NCBI RefSeq assembly: GCF_004363955.1
Contig: NZ_SNZR01000013.1
Coordinates: 248,001 to 312,000, forward strand
DNA length: 64,000 nt
Reading direction: 5' to 3'
Source of the DNA: Enterovirga rhinocerotis
Lineage (GTDB): Bacteria > Pseudomonadota > Alphaproteobacteria > Rhizobiales > Beijerinckiaceae
The notes beneath the pieces were generated by a model, which was not told where the DNA came from, searched no databases, and saw only the letters and a list, made by a program, of their open reading frames with translations. Every line of letters begins with the position of its first letter. The first letter of the stretch is position 1. This document shows positions 41,694-50,091 of this stretch, in pieces. A program made the translations under genes and the position numbers.

Positions 41694-42770
41694 GTGACGC
41701 AGGCCGAGATCATCGAGGAACTGCTGGCCTTCCTGGACCTGCCGGAGGCCGACGAGGTCGCGTTCGAGGCGATGGCGCTGCGCGTCTTCGCCTATCAGTT
41801 CCGGAACAACGCGCCCTATCGCCGCTTCGCGACCCAGCGCGGCCGGACGCCGCTGACCGTGCGCCGCTGGCGGGACATCCCGGCGGTTCCGATCGACGCC
41901 TTCAAGACGCTCACCCTGAGCTGCTGCCCGCCGGACGAGGCCGAGCGGGTCTTCATGACGAGCGGCACGACGCAGGGCGTGCGCGGCCGGAGCCATCACC
42001 CGACGCTCGCCGTCTGGGAGCGCTCGATGCTGCCGACCTTCCGGCGCCGCGTGATGCGCGGGCGGGAGCGCATCCGCATGGGCATCCTCTTCCCCGACGA
42101 GAGCGAGCTGCCGAATTCCTCCCTCGCGCATTACCTCGCGCTGGCGCGGCGCGAATGCGGGGCGCCCGGGAGCCGGGTCTTCATCGGGCCGGACGGGCTC
42201 GATCTCGACGGCCTCCTCGCCGACCTCGCGCGGGCCGAGGCCGAAGGCGAGCCCTATGCCCTCCTCGGGGCGAGCTACGCTTTCGTGCCGCTGCTCGACG
42301 CGCTGGCCGAGCGGGGCCTGACCGTCCGGCTGCCGGAGGGAAGCCTCGTCTTCGATACGGGCGGCTTCAAGGGCCAGTCGCGCGAGTTGGGGCCCGACGA
42401 GTTCTACGACGCCCTCTCGGCCGCCTTCGGCGTCCCGCGCTCGGCCTGCCTCAACATGTACGGCATGACGGAGCTCAGCAGCCAGTTCTACGACGACGGC
42501 AACGAGACCTCCCCGCCCGTGAAATCCGGGCCGCACTGGGTCCGCAGCCGCGTCGTCGATCCCCTGACCGGCGCCGACCTGCCGGAGGGCGAGCGCGGCG
42601 TCCTCGTCCATCACGACCTCGCCCATTTCAACTGCGTCTCGGCGATCCTGACGGAGGATGCGGGACAGATCGTGCCGGGCGGTTTCCGGCTTTTCGGACG
42701 CGTCGACGGTGCGGATTCGCGCGGCTGCTCGGTCGCGGTCGCCGAGTTCCTCGCGGCGGCACGGGGCTGA
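41694..42770 (+). CDS. LuxE-like acyl-protein synthetase under TPP riboswitch control
   Basis: A protein of about 358 residues of the LuxE/PaaK-like adenylate-forming family. In bioluminescence, LuxE activates a fatty acid with ATP and passes the acyl group to the LuxC reductase. Visible motifs are the phosphate loop MTSGTTQGVRG at about 88-98, a GGFKGQSRELGPDEFY block near 220, and the adenylate motif YGMTELSSQFYDDG from about 256. The frame opens at 41595 inside the riboswitch. The GTG at 41694 follows GAGAGG and gives the usual LuxE length, while the ATG at 41667 is an alternative. It is four nt upstream of the LuxC-like gene. No luciferase genes are present, so the acid it activates is probably not a light-reaction fatty acid. 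A thiamine-related carboxylate is inferred from the riboswitch. Confidence 0.85.
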   Translation: MTQAEIIEELLAFLDLPEADEVAFEAMALRVFAYQFRNNAPYRRFATQRGRTPLTVRRWRDIPAVPIDAFKTLTLSCCPPDEAERVFMTSGTTQGVRGRSHHPTLAVWERSMLPTFRRRVMRGRERIRMGILFPDESELPNSSLAHYLALARRECGAPGSRVFIGPDGLDLDGLLADLARAEAEGEPYALLGASYAFVPLLDALAERGLTVRLPEGSLVFDTGGFKGQSRELGPDEFYDALSAAFGVPRSACLNMYGMTELSSQFYDDGNETSPPVKSGPHWVRSRVVDPLTGADLPEGERGVLVHHDLAHFNCVSAILTEDAGQIVPGGFRLFGRVDGADSRGCSVAVAEFLAAARG

Positions 42771-42774
42771 GCGT

Positions 42775-44223
42775 GTGACCACCTTCGCGGGCCATCTGCC
42801 CGGCCTCGACCGGGAGGACGTCTCCTGGCGACGTGTCTCGTACGAGTCCTGGGGCGAGACGGCGGAGATCGCGCTGCCGGACCTGACCGAGGCGCAGGCC
42901 CGCGCCCTCTGCCGGCATGTCCGCGAGAACGCCCGCGCCCGCCTCAAGCGGATGGACGTCGCCCGCATCGTCGCCGCGATCGACGGCGCGTCGGAGCGTC
43001 TTCTCGACCGCACGCATCCCCTGCGCCGCGAGGCGGAGCGGATGCTGCCCGTCGTCACGGGCTACGACCGGGAGACGGTGAGGCTCGGGCTGACGAGCTA
43101 CCTCAAGACCTTCCAGCGCCCCCAGCTTCTGCGTTTCCTCGCCGAGGATTTTGCCGATCCGGGCATGCTCGACGGCTTCCGGCCGGCCCGGAAGGGCGGC
43201 TTCGTGCGGGCGAGCGGACCCGACCTCCTCCTCCATGTCTGGGCCGGGAACGTGCCGGCCCTGTCGCTCTGGAGCCTCGTCTGCGGCCTCCTGGTGAAGG
43301 CGGGGACGGTCGGCAAGCTCGCCTCGGCGGAGCCGCTGACGGCCGGCTGGTTCGCAGGCCTCGTCGCCGAGATCGACCCGGAGATCGGCGAATGCCTCGC
43401 CATCGTCTGGTGGAAGGGCGGCGAGGAGGCGGGCGAAGCCGCCTTCCTCGCCGAGGCCGACACGGTGATGGCCTATGGCGGCAACGCCACGCTCGCGGCC
43501 CTGCGGGCGAAGATTCCGGTCACGACCCGCTTCCTGCCGCACGGGCACCGGATCGGCTTCGGCCTCGTCGCGCGCGAGGCGCTCGACAGCCGCCGGGCCA
43601 TGGCGCTGGCGCGGCTCGCGGCGAAGGACGTCGTCCGCTACGAGCAGCAGGGCTGCTACTCGCCGCAGATGATCTTCGTCGAGCGCGGCGGAGGCGTCGC
43701 GCCGGGCGAGTTTGCGCGCTACCTCGCCCACGAACTCGCGGCGCTCGCGCACCGCCACCCGCGCCGGACGCTCTCGTCGGGGGAGGGGGCCTCCGTCGCG
43801 GCCTGGCGCGGCGCGCAGGAGATGCGCGCGACGGGCGACGCGGCCGTGCTGCTGGGCGCGCCGGAGGATCCGTTCAGCGTCGTCCACCTCGACGCGGCGA
43901 CGCCGCTCGCCCCGACCGGCCTCAACCGCACGCTGGCGCTCGTCTCCGTCGACAGCCTCGACGAGGTCCCGGCCCTCGTCGCGCCCCATCGCGCCTTCCT
44001 GCAGACGGCGGCGATCGCGGCCGCGCCGGCCGCCCTGTTCCGGCTCGCCGAGAGCCTCGCTTCGGTCGGCGTCAGCCGCCTCGCCGCCTTCGGCGCCATG
44101 GCCTCGCCGGAGCCCGGCTGGCACCATGACGGTCGCTTCAGCCTGCTCGACCTCGTCACGATGACCGAGATCGACCAGGCGGCCGAAGCCGCGGCGGAAG
44201 GGTTCGCGCCCTATGTCGATTGA
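42775..44223 (+). CDS. LuxC-like acyl-CoA reductase
   Basis: A 482-residue member of the LuxC family (aldehyde-dehydrogenase fold), which reduces an enzyme-bound thioester to an aldehyde with NAD(P)H. Landmarks are AGNVPALSLWSLVCGLLVKAG (here split as AGNVPALSLW and LVCGLLVKAG) around 155-180 and the active-site segment EQQGCYSPQMIFVE with catalytic Cys294. The GTG at 42775 lies four nt after the LuxE-like stop. The gene's end overlaps the start of the transporter ATPase gene by 11 nt. The pairing with the LuxE-like gene is the canonical fatty-acid-reductase pair, so the two most likely act as a carboxylic acid reductase. The riboswitch suggests a thiamine-fragment substrate. Confidence 0.9.
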   Translation: MTTFAGHLPGLDREDVSWRRVSYESWGETAEIALPDLTEAQARALCRHVRENARARLKRMDVARIVAAIDGASERLLDRTHPLRREAERMLPVVTGYDRETVRLGLTSYLKTFQRPQLLRFLAEDFADPGMLDGFRPARKGGFVRASGPDLLLHVWAGNVPALSLWSLVCGLLVKAGTVGKLASAEPLTAGWFAGLVAEIDPEIGECLAIVWWKGGEEAGEAAFLAEADTVMAYGGNATLAALRAKIPVTTRFLPHGHRIGFGLVAREALDSRRAMALARLAAKDVVRYEQQGCYSPQMIFVERGGGVAPGEFARYLAHELAALAHRHPRRTLSSGEGASVAAWRGAQEMRATGDAAVLLGAPEDPFSVVHLDAATPLAPTGLNRTLALVSVDSLDEVPALVAPHRAFLQTAAIAAAPAALFRLAESLASVGVSRLAAFGAMASPEPGWHHDGRFSLLDLVTMTEIDQAAEAAAEGFAPYVD

Positions 44224-45268
44224 GAAACTCGCAGGCCGCGCAATCCAATCTCCCCCTCGCTCCGGCCGGACTCACGCCTCGGCGGATGACGGTTCGCACC
44301 TCCCCTCCCCCTCGCGGGGAGGGGCCGGGGGTGGGGGGCGTGCCGCTTGCGGAGACGTGGACGAGGGCGGCACGCCCCCCATCCGGCCCTCCGCTTCGCT
44401 CGGGACCACCTTCCCCGCAAGGGGGAAGGAAGATCCCGGGCTCGCGGCACGATGTGCGAACGCCGTAGCTCCTCAGGATGACGAGGGAGCAGGACTCCGG
44501 CAGCCAGCCCTGGACGGTCAGGCCCCCTTTGTCGCGATCGAAAACGCCTCCTATCGCTACCGCCCGGCCGGGCCGCCCATCGTCGACGGCATCGACTGGG
44601 CGATCCCGCGCGGGGCGATCCATTGCCTTCTCGGGCGCAGCGGCTGCGGCAAGACCACCCTCCTCAAGCTCGCTGCCGGCTTGCTCCTCCCGAGCGGCGG
44701 CGCGATCCGCATCGGCGGGGCGGCGCTCGGCGGACCGGATCCCCGGATCGGCTTCGTCTTCCAGACGCCGACCCTGCTCGACTGGCTGAGCGCGCTCGAC
44801 AACGTGCTGCTGCCGGTCTCCCTGAAGCGCCGGCCCCGCGCGGCCGACCGGGAGGCGGCGCGGGAGCGCCTCGCGCTCGTGGGCCTTGGCGACCTTGCCG
44901 AGCGCCGCCCGCCCGAACTCTCCGGCGGCCAGCAGAGCCGCGTCGCGCTGGCGCGCGCCCTGATGGGCGAGCCGGATCTCCTGCTCTTCGACGAGCCCTT
45001 CGCGGCGCTCGACGCCATCACGCGCGAGGAGTTGCAGGACGATCTCCTGCGGCTCTGCGCGCTGCGCGGCTCGACCGCCCTCTTCGTGACCCACGACATC
45101 GCGGAGGCCGTCTATCTCGGCGACCGGGTCGCGGTGATGGCGGCGGGCCGCATCGTCCATGCGCAGGACCTCGACCTGCCCCGGCCGCGCCCGCACGGCC
45201 TGCGCTACGATCCGGCCTTCGCCGCCGCCTGCCGCACGCTGCGCGGCGCCATGGACGGCGCCGGATGA
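44213..45268 (+). CDS. ThiZ/SsuB-type ABC ATPase with a repeat-encoded N-terminal extension
   Basis: A 351-residue ATPase of the nitrate/sulfonate/taurine and HMP importer class. The true ATPase domain begins near residue 103 (FVAIENASYRY). Walker A is GRSGCGKTT, the signature is LSGGQQSRVALARAL, Walker B is LLLFDEPFAALD and the H-loop is THDIAEAV. The first 100 or so residues are rich in Gly, Arg and Pro and are translated from a family A-type repeat (44300-44430) plus a family C remnant near 44470-44485. No ATG, GTG or TTG with a ribosome site occurs in frame between the repeat and the ATPase domain. The ATG at 44213, which overlaps the luxC-like gene and has GGAAGGG upstream, is therefore the likely start. 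It is coupled by ATGA to the permease gene. Confidence 0.85.
   Translation: MSIEKLAGRAIQSPPRSGRTHASADDGSHLPSPSRGGAGGGGRAACGDVDEGGTPPIRPSASLGTTFPARGKEDPGLAARCANAVAPQDDEGAGLRQPALDGQAPFVAIENASYRYRPAGPPIVDGIDWAIPRGAIHCLLGRSGCGKTTLLKLAAGLLLPSGGAIRIGGAALGGPDPRIGFVFQTPTLLDWLSALDNVLLPVSLKRRPRAADREAARERLALVGLGDLAERRPPELSGGQQSRVALARALMGEPDLLLFDEPFAALDAITREELQDDLLRLCALRGSTALFVTHDIAEAVYLGDRVAVMAAGRIVHAQDLDLPRPRPHGLRYDPAFAAACRTLRGAMDGAG
44300..44430. repeat. Family A-type repeat inside the ATPase coding sequence
   Basis: A variant two-halved element: left hairpin CTCCCCTCCCCCTCGCGGGG AGGGG and right hairpin CCTTCCCC-type arms around GCAAGGGGGAAGG, with GGGGGTGGGGGGCGTG / CACGCCCCCCAT arms between. It is read in frame by the ATPase gene without a stop codon. 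Confidence 0.8.
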
Positions 45269-46014
45269 GCCAGCGGCTTCCCTCGCTCCTGCTCTTCCTC
45301 GCGCTGATCGCGGCCTGGGAGGCCTGGTGCCGTCTCGCGGCGGTGCCGGCCCTCGTCCTGCCGCCGCCTTCGGCGGTGCTGGCGACGCTCGGCAGCGAGA
45401 TCGTCTCGGGCCGGCTCTGGCCGCATCTCGCCGTCACGGCGGCGGAGATGGCGCTCGGCCTCGCCTTCGGCGCGGTGCTCGGCCTCGGCACCGGCATCCT
45501 GCTCGCGGAAAGCCCGCGGTTGAGCCGGCTCCTGCGCCCCTACATCCTCGCGAGCCAGCTCGTGCCGAAACTCGCGCTCGGGCCGCTCTTCCTGATCTGG
45601 TTCGGCTTCGGCATGACGCCCGCCGTCGCGATCACGGCGCTGATCTGCTTCTTCCCGCTGATGGAGAACACCTTTACCGGCCTCACCGAGGTCGATGCCG
45701 GGCGGCGCGACCTCTTCCGCATGCTCGGCGCGAGCCGCCTCCAGACGCTCCTCCGCCTGAAGCTGCCGGCGGCCCTGCCGGTGATCATGGCGGGGTTGCG
45801 CGTCGCGGTCGTGCTGGCTCTCGTCGGGGCGGTGGTCGGCGAGTTCGTCGGCGGCCGCGCGGGCCTCGGCGCCTCGATCATCGCCGCCCAGAGCGTCATG
45901 GATACGAGCCTGATCTTCGCGCTCTTCGTCGTGATCACGGCTTTGGGCATGATCGTCTACGAGGCCGTCCGCGCCATCGAGCGCCGCGTGCTGCACCGCT
46001 ATTCGAAGGGTTGA
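45265..46014 (+). CDS. ABC transporter permease, ThiX/SsuC type
   Basis: A 249-residue inner-membrane permease with about six helices, starting with LPSLLLFLALIAAWEAWCRL. The conserved ILASQLVPKLALGPLFLIWFG-type block (seen as QLVPKLALGPLFLIWFGFG) and the EAA coupling loop FRMLGASRLQTLLRLKLPAA identify the nitrate/sulfonate/HMP permease class. Its ATG overlaps the ATPase stop by four bases, and the binding-protein gene starts three nt after its stop. With the riboswitch upstream, a role in importing a thiamine precursor is the most economical reading. Confidence 0.9.
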   Translation: MSQRLPSLLLFLALIAAWEAWCRLAAVPALVLPPPSAVLATLGSEIVSGRLWPHLAVTAAEMALGLAFGAVLGLGTGILLAESPRLSRLLRPYILASQLVPKLALGPLFLIWFGFGMTPAVAITALICFFPLMENTFTGLTEVDAGRRDLFRMLGASRLQTLLRLKLPAALPVIMAGLRVAVVLALVGAVVGEFVGGRAGLGASIIAAQSVMDTSLIFALFVVITALGMIVYEAVRAIERRVLHRYSKG

Positions 46015-46017
46015 GAG

Positions 46018-47205
46018 ATGGCTGCCGGTTCGGATCGTCCTGCGTGTTTCGAGACGGGTCGGTTTCCGCTGAACAGGAAACCCCACCGTCCTCATGCTGA
46101 GGTGGCGACCGGAGGTCGCCCTCGAAGCACGCAGGGCGGTCGTGCCTCCTTCGAGGCTCGGCTGCGCCGAGCACCTCAGGATGAGGAGGGAGGGAGTTTC
46201 CGGGGGCGTCGGCCCTCGGCCTATCTCTCGCTCCTGTTCCTCCTGCTCACCTGCCTCGCCGCCTTCCCGGCCGCCGCGCAGCAGCTCGACAAGTTCACCG
46301 TCGCCGGCTGGAGCCAGCCGATCAGCGAGATCACGAACCTCCTCGCCGAACCGGACAAGGGCTTCTTCAAGGCCAAGGGCATCGCGCTCGACTACGTGCC
46401 CGGCACGGGCGGCGGCTCGGCGATCACGACGATGCTGTCCGGGCGGGCCGACATCGCCTTCACCGATCCGGCCTCGCTCTATCTCGCGCTCGACAAGGGC
46501 GAGACGCTCGTCGCGATCTACAACATCTATCCGCAGAACGTCTTCAACGTCGTCGCGCCGAAGGCGAACGGCATCCGCAACGCCGCCGATCTCAAGGGCA
46601 AGCGGATCGGCGTCTACAGCCTCTCGAGCGGCACGCGGCAGAACCTGCAGGTGCTGCTGCACCAGGTCGGCCTGCGCGAGGCGGACGTCACGATCGAGGT
46701 GACGGGGCTGCTGAACTTCGCCCCGCTGATCCAGGGCCAGGTCGACGCGACCGCCGCGACCGATACCGGCCTCCTCGTCGGCCGTGCACGCGGCCTCGGC
46801 GAGGTCGACGTGATCGAGGTGCGCGACCACCTGAACCTGCCGAGCGACATCTTCGTCGTCACGCAGGCGACCTACGAGGCCAAGAAGCCGCTGCTGAAGC
46901 GCTTCCTCGAGGCCTATCGCGACAGCGCCGCCTGGATGATCGCGAGCCCCGAGGAGGCGGCGAAGCTCGCCATCACCCGCGCCATCAACGGGCGCGACGA
47001 GGCGGTCAATCTCGGCATCATCCGCCTGCGCAACGCCTCCACCGTCTCGCCGACCACGGACCGCGAGGGCCTCGGCCATTTCGACCTCGACGTGATGCAG
47101 AAGGGCGCCGACACCTTCCGCAGCCTCGGCCTGATCGGCCGGCCTCTCGACATGGGCGCGATCGTGAAGACGGACCTGATCCCCGCGAAGGATGCGCCGC
47201 GATGA
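46018..47205 (+). CDS. ThiY/NMT1-type substrate-binding protein with a repeat ahead of the signal peptide
   Basis: A 395-residue binding protein of the NMT1/THI5-like (ThiY, SsuA) class. The mature domain starts near residue 88 (QLDKFTVAGWSQPISEITNLL) and carries GGGSAITTMLSGRADIAFTDP and KGKRIGVYSLSSGTRQNLQ. The CCCFC motif of THI5 pyrimidine synthase is absent, so it is a binder, not a synthase. The signal-peptide core (SLLFLLLTCLAAFPAAA) lies at about 71-87, far from the start. Residues of about 24-58 are encoded by a family C repeat at 46089-46187. The only good start is the ATG at 46018. The SDR start overlaps its stop by four bases (ATGA). Confidence 0.85.
   Translation: MAAGSDRPACFETGRFPLNRKPHRPHAEVATGGRPRSTQGGRASFEARLRRAPQDEEGGSFRGRRPSAYLSLLFLLLTCLAAFPAAAQQLDKFTVAGWSQPISEITNLLAEPDKGFFKAKGIALDYVPGTGGGSAITTMLSGRADIAFTDPASLYLALDKGETLVAIYNIYPQNVFNVVAPKANGIRNAADLKGKRIGVYSLSSGTRQNLQVLLHQVGLREADVTIEVTGLLNFAPLIQGQVDATAATDTGLLVGRARGLGEVDVIEVRDHLNLPSDIFVVTQATYEAKKPLLKRFLEAYRDSAAWMIASPEEAAKLAITRAINGRDEAVNLGIIRLRNASTVSPTTDREGLGHFDLDVMQKGADTFRSLGLIGRPLDMGAIVKTDLIPAKDAPR
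46089..46187. repeat. Family C palindromic repeat inside the thiY-like gene
   Basis: Outer arms TCCTCATGCTGAGGTG and GCACCTCAGGATGAGGA, with inner hairpins GGCGACCGGAGGTCGCC and CTCGGCTGCGCCGAG. The element is read in frame with no stop. Its first 36 bases are identical to the copy at the window end. Confidence 0.9.
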
Positions 47206-47969
47206 GGTTCCGCGACCGGGCGATCCTCGTCACGGGCGCGAGCCGGGGCATCGGGGCGGCGATCGCGAAGGCCTTCGCCGCCGAGGGCGGGACGGTGATC
47301 GTCAATTACCGGCAGGATGCGGAGGCGGCCGAGGGGATCGCCGCGCGATGCCGGGCGGCCGGCGGAGAAGCGCTCGCGATCGCGGCTGACGTCACCTCCG
47401 AGGAGGCCGTCGCGGCGATGGCGGAGCGGATCGGGGAGGAGGTCGGCCGGCTCGACGTCGTCGTCAACAACGCCTTCGCCCCCTACCGCTTCGATCCGGA
47501 CCGGCGTGCGCGTTTCCCGGACGTGCCCTGGTCGGCCTATGAGCGGCAGTTCGAAGGCGCGGTGAGGGCGACCTACCATGTCTGCCGCGCCATGCTTCCG
47601 CTGCTCGGACGCAGCAGTAGCGCCAGCATCGTCAATCTCGCGAGCGATCTCGTGACGCGGCCGAGCATCCCCTATCACGACTACACGACGGCGAAGGCGG
47701 CGCTCGTCGGCTTCAGCCGCAACCTCGCCGCCGAACTCGGCCCGCGCGGCATCCGCGTGAACTGCGTCGCGCCGGGGCTCGTCTCGCCGACCGAGGCCAG
47801 CGCCGCGACGAAGGAGGAGGTGCGCGAGATGCTGATCGCGCAGACCCCGCTCCGCCGGCTGGCGACGCCCGAGGATGTCGCCGGGCCCGTCCTGTTCCTG
47901 GCCGGACCGGACGGCGCCTTCGTGACGGGCCAGGTCCTCCACGTCGACGGGGGCCTGGTGATGGCGTGA
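47202..47969 (+). CDS. SDR oxidoreductase, last gene of the TPP riboswitch operon
   Basis: A 255-residue FabG-like short-chain dehydrogenase. The cofactor loop is TGASRGIG at 11-18 and NNA is at 89-91. The catalytic set is Ser148 (NLASD), Tyr161 and Lys165 (YTTAK). The C-terminal GQVLHVDGGLVMA is standard. The start overlaps the binding-protein stop by four bases, so it is translationally coupled to the importer and under the TPP riboswitch. In the proposed pathway it would reduce the aldehyde made by the LuxC-like enzyme to an alcohol such as hydroxymethylpyrimidine or hydroxyethylthiazole. A fatty-acid synthesis role is not supported by context. Confidence 0.88.
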   Translation: MRFRDRAILVTGASRGIGAAIAKAFAAEGGTVIVNYRQDAEAAEGIAARCRAAGGEALAIAADVTSEEAVAAMAERIGEEVGRLDVVVNNAFAPYRFDPDRRARFPDVPWSAYERQFEGAVRATYHVCRAMLPLLGRSSSASIVNLASDLVTRPSIPYHDYTTAKAALVGFSRNLAAELGPRGIRVNCVAPGLVSPTEASAATKEEVREMLIAQTPLRRLATPEDVAGPVLFLAGPDGAFVTGQVLHVDGGLVMA

Positions 47970-47994
47970 GGCGGAGCGTCCGCCTCTCGCCCCC

Positions 47995-48546
47995 TTACGA
48001 GTTTCCGCCTTCCAGCGCCGTCACCGCGCGCCGGTTCTGCGACCAGCAGGAGATGTCGTTGCAGACGGCGACCGGCCGCTCCTTGCCGTAGGAGACGGTC
48101 CGGATGCGCGAGGAGGGAACGCCGCGGGAGGCGAGGTAGTCGCGCACCGTCTGCGCGCGGCGGGCGCCGAGGGAATAGTTGTATTCGCGCGTGCCGCGCT
48201 CGTCGGCATGGCCTTCGACGACGAAGGAATGGCTCGAATAGCGCTGCAGCCACTGCGCCTGACGGTCGAGCGTCGCGACGGCGGTCGAGGTGAGGTCCGA
48301 GGAATCGGATTCGAAGAAGACGCGGTCGCCGACATTGACCGCGAAGTCCCGCGCCGAGCCCGGCGTCGCGGGGCCGCCGGCCCCGCCGGCGCCATAGCCG
48401 CCGGCGCCGTAGCGGTTGCCGCCGCTGCCGCCCGCCCCGCCGGCGAGCTGGTCGGGCGTCGAGGAGCAGGCGGCGATCGACAGGGCCAGCGAAGCGGCCG
48501 TCACGAGCTTCAGGGCCGCACGCCGCGCATTCGGCATGGTCGTCAT
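47995..48546 (-). CDS. pal: Peptidoglycan-associated lipoprotein Pal
   Basis: A 183-residue outer-membrane lipoprotein that links the outer membrane to peptidoglycan and TolB. The lipobox SIAAC places the lipidated cysteine at about 27. A Gly-rich spacer with repeated GAGG units follows, then the OmpA-like peptidoglycan-binding domain with VVEGHADERGTREYNYSLG, RRAQTVRDYLASRG and QNRRAV. A disulfide is possible between the two cysteines of VCNDISCW. It is the last gene of the tol cluster, 138 nt after tolB. Confidence 0.96.
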   Translation of the reverse strand: MTTMPNARRAALKLVTAASLALSIAACSSTPDQLAGGAGGSGGNRYGAGGYGAGGAGGPATPGSARDFAVNVGDRVFFESDSSDLTSTAVATLDRQAQWLQRYSSHSFVVEGHADERGTREYNYSLGARRAQTVRDYLASRGVPSSRIRTVSYGKERPVAVCNDISCWSQNRRAVTALEGGNS

Positions 48547-48684
48547 CTCACTACTCTCCTGATCCGGCCGCGGCGCCCGAGGGCCGGCTCGCGGCTCTCA
48601 CCCCTCGTCAACCTTCACAGAACGTGAATCCGATTGCCGAGCCGTTACCGGTCCCAGAAACCGGCGGTCAGGGTTAATGCTCCG

Positions 48685-50019
48685 TCACTGGCCGGCGCGA
48701 CCGCCGCCGAGAAGCGGCGACCAGGTCGGATCGGAGGCGAAGGAGGGCGTCGGCAGGGCGATGTTCACCCGGCCGGTGACGTCGATCATCCGCAGCTTGC
48801 CGCCGGATTGCCCGCCGGGATCCTGGAAGGCGACGATGTATTGCCCGTTCGGCGCCCAGGTCGGCCCCTCGAAATGGAAGCCCTCGGCGAGCAGGCGCTC
48901 ATTCGAGCCGTCCGGCCTCATCACGCCGATGGCGAAGCCGCCCGGGCGCTGCTTGGTGAAGGCGATGAGGTCGCCCCGCGGCGACCAGGCCGGCTGGGAA
49001 TAGGAGCCGTCGCCGAAGGAGATGCGGCGCTGTCCCGAGCCGTCGGCGCCCATGACGTAGATCTGCTGCTTTCCGCCGCGGTCGGATTCGAAGACGATCT
49101 GGCTGCCGTCCGGGGAATAGGACGGCGAGGTGTCGATCGCGCCCGAATTCGTCAGCCGCGTCGTCCCCTTGGAGGCGAGATCCATCACGTGGATGTTCGT
49201 GTTGCCTCCGTCCTGCAGCGCGATCAGCAACCGCCGCCCGTCCGGCGAGAAGCGCGGGCTCGACGTCATGTCGTTGAAATCGCCGACGACGCGGCGCGCG
49301 CCCGTCTCGAGGTTGATGACCGAGACGCGCGGCTGCCGGCCCTCGGGCTGCGACATGTAGGCGATGTCCTGGGTCGCGGGCGAATAGCGCGGCGAGACGA
49401 CGGCACTGTCGCCCGGGGTCAGGTAGCGGACATTGGCGCCGTCCTGGTCCATCACGGCGAGGCGCTTGCGGCGCCGTTCCTTCGGCCCGGTCTCGTCCAC
49501 GAAGGCGATGCGGGTGTCGAAGAAGCCGCCGACACCGGTGATCTTCGAGAAGACCGCATCCGAGATGATATGGGCCACGCGGCGCCAGGAATTGGCGTCC
49601 GTGCCGTATTGCTGGCCGACGATCTGCTGGCCGGCCATCAGGTCCCACAGGCGGAACTCCGCCCGCAGGCGGCCCGAGGCGTCGCGCGTCACGCGGCCGA
49701 CGACGAGGCCCTGGGCGCCGGTGCCCTTCCAGGCGCCGAAATTGGGCGCGGCGTTGAAGGACGGGTTCTCGGGGAAGCGACCCCGGTCGAGGACCTGGAA
49801 ATAGCCCGAGCGGCTGAGATTCGCGGCGATGATCCCGGCGAGTTTCGGCGCCATCTCGCCGTCGCCTCCGAAATCGGCGATCGCGATCGGGATCGGCTGG
49901 AAATTGCCGCGGCGCACGTCGATGTAGAGTTCCGCCCGCACGGGCGGCGCGAGGGTCGGCACGGCCACCAGGGCAGCGAGCGCGGCGGCGAGGAGGCGGA
50001 GAGGCAGTCGTTTCATCAC
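48685..50019 (-). CDS. tolB: Tol-Pal system beta-propeller protein TolB
   Basis: A 444-residue periplasmic protein that binds Pal and TolA. A signal peptide (LPLRLLAAALAALVAVPTLAPPVRA) leads to the N-terminal domain ELYIDVRRGNFQPIPIAIADF. A six-bladed propeller follows, with repeated SPDG-type turns (FSPDGRRLL, YSPDGSQIVFESDR, WSPRGDLIAFTK, WAPNGQYIVAF). The length is that of the family. It lies 72 nt after tolA on the same strand. Confidence 0.96.
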   Translation of the reverse strand: MMKRLPLRLLAAALAALVAVPTLAPPVRAELYIDVRRGNFQPIPIAIADFGGDGEMAPKLAGIIAANLSRSGYFQVLDRGRFPENPSFNAAPNFGAWKGTGAQGLVVGRVTRDASGRLRAEFRLWDLMAGQQIVGQQYGTDANSWRRVAHIISDAVFSKITGVGGFFDTRIAFVDETGPKERRRKRLAVMDQDGANVRYLTPGDSAVVSPRYSPATQDIAYMSQPEGRQPRVSVINLETGARRVVGDFNDMTSSPRFSPDGRRLLIALQDGGNTNIHVMDLASKGTTRLTNSGAIDTSPSYSPDGSQIVFESDRGGKQQIYVMGADGSGQRRISFGDGSYSQPAWSPRGDLIAFTKQRPGGFAIGVMRPDGSNERLLAEGFHFEGPTWAPNGQYIVAFQDPGGQSGGKLRMIDVTGRVNIALPTPSFASDPTWSPLLGGGRAGQ

Positions 50020-50091
50020 GGAGGTCTTCGCAGGATCCTGGCTAGGGCGCGTACGGATGCGACGCGGCGATGACGGTGGGGTGGAGCCGGC

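Noticed and set aside
41694-44223. LuxE/LuxC pair as part of a bioluminescence system
   Set aside because: No luxA, luxB or luxD genes are nearby, and the genes sit under a TPP riboswitch with an importer.
46018-47205. Binding protein as a THI5-type pyrimidine synthase
   Set aside because: The CCCFC motif needed for the suicidal HMP-P synthase reaction is absent and an export signal is present.
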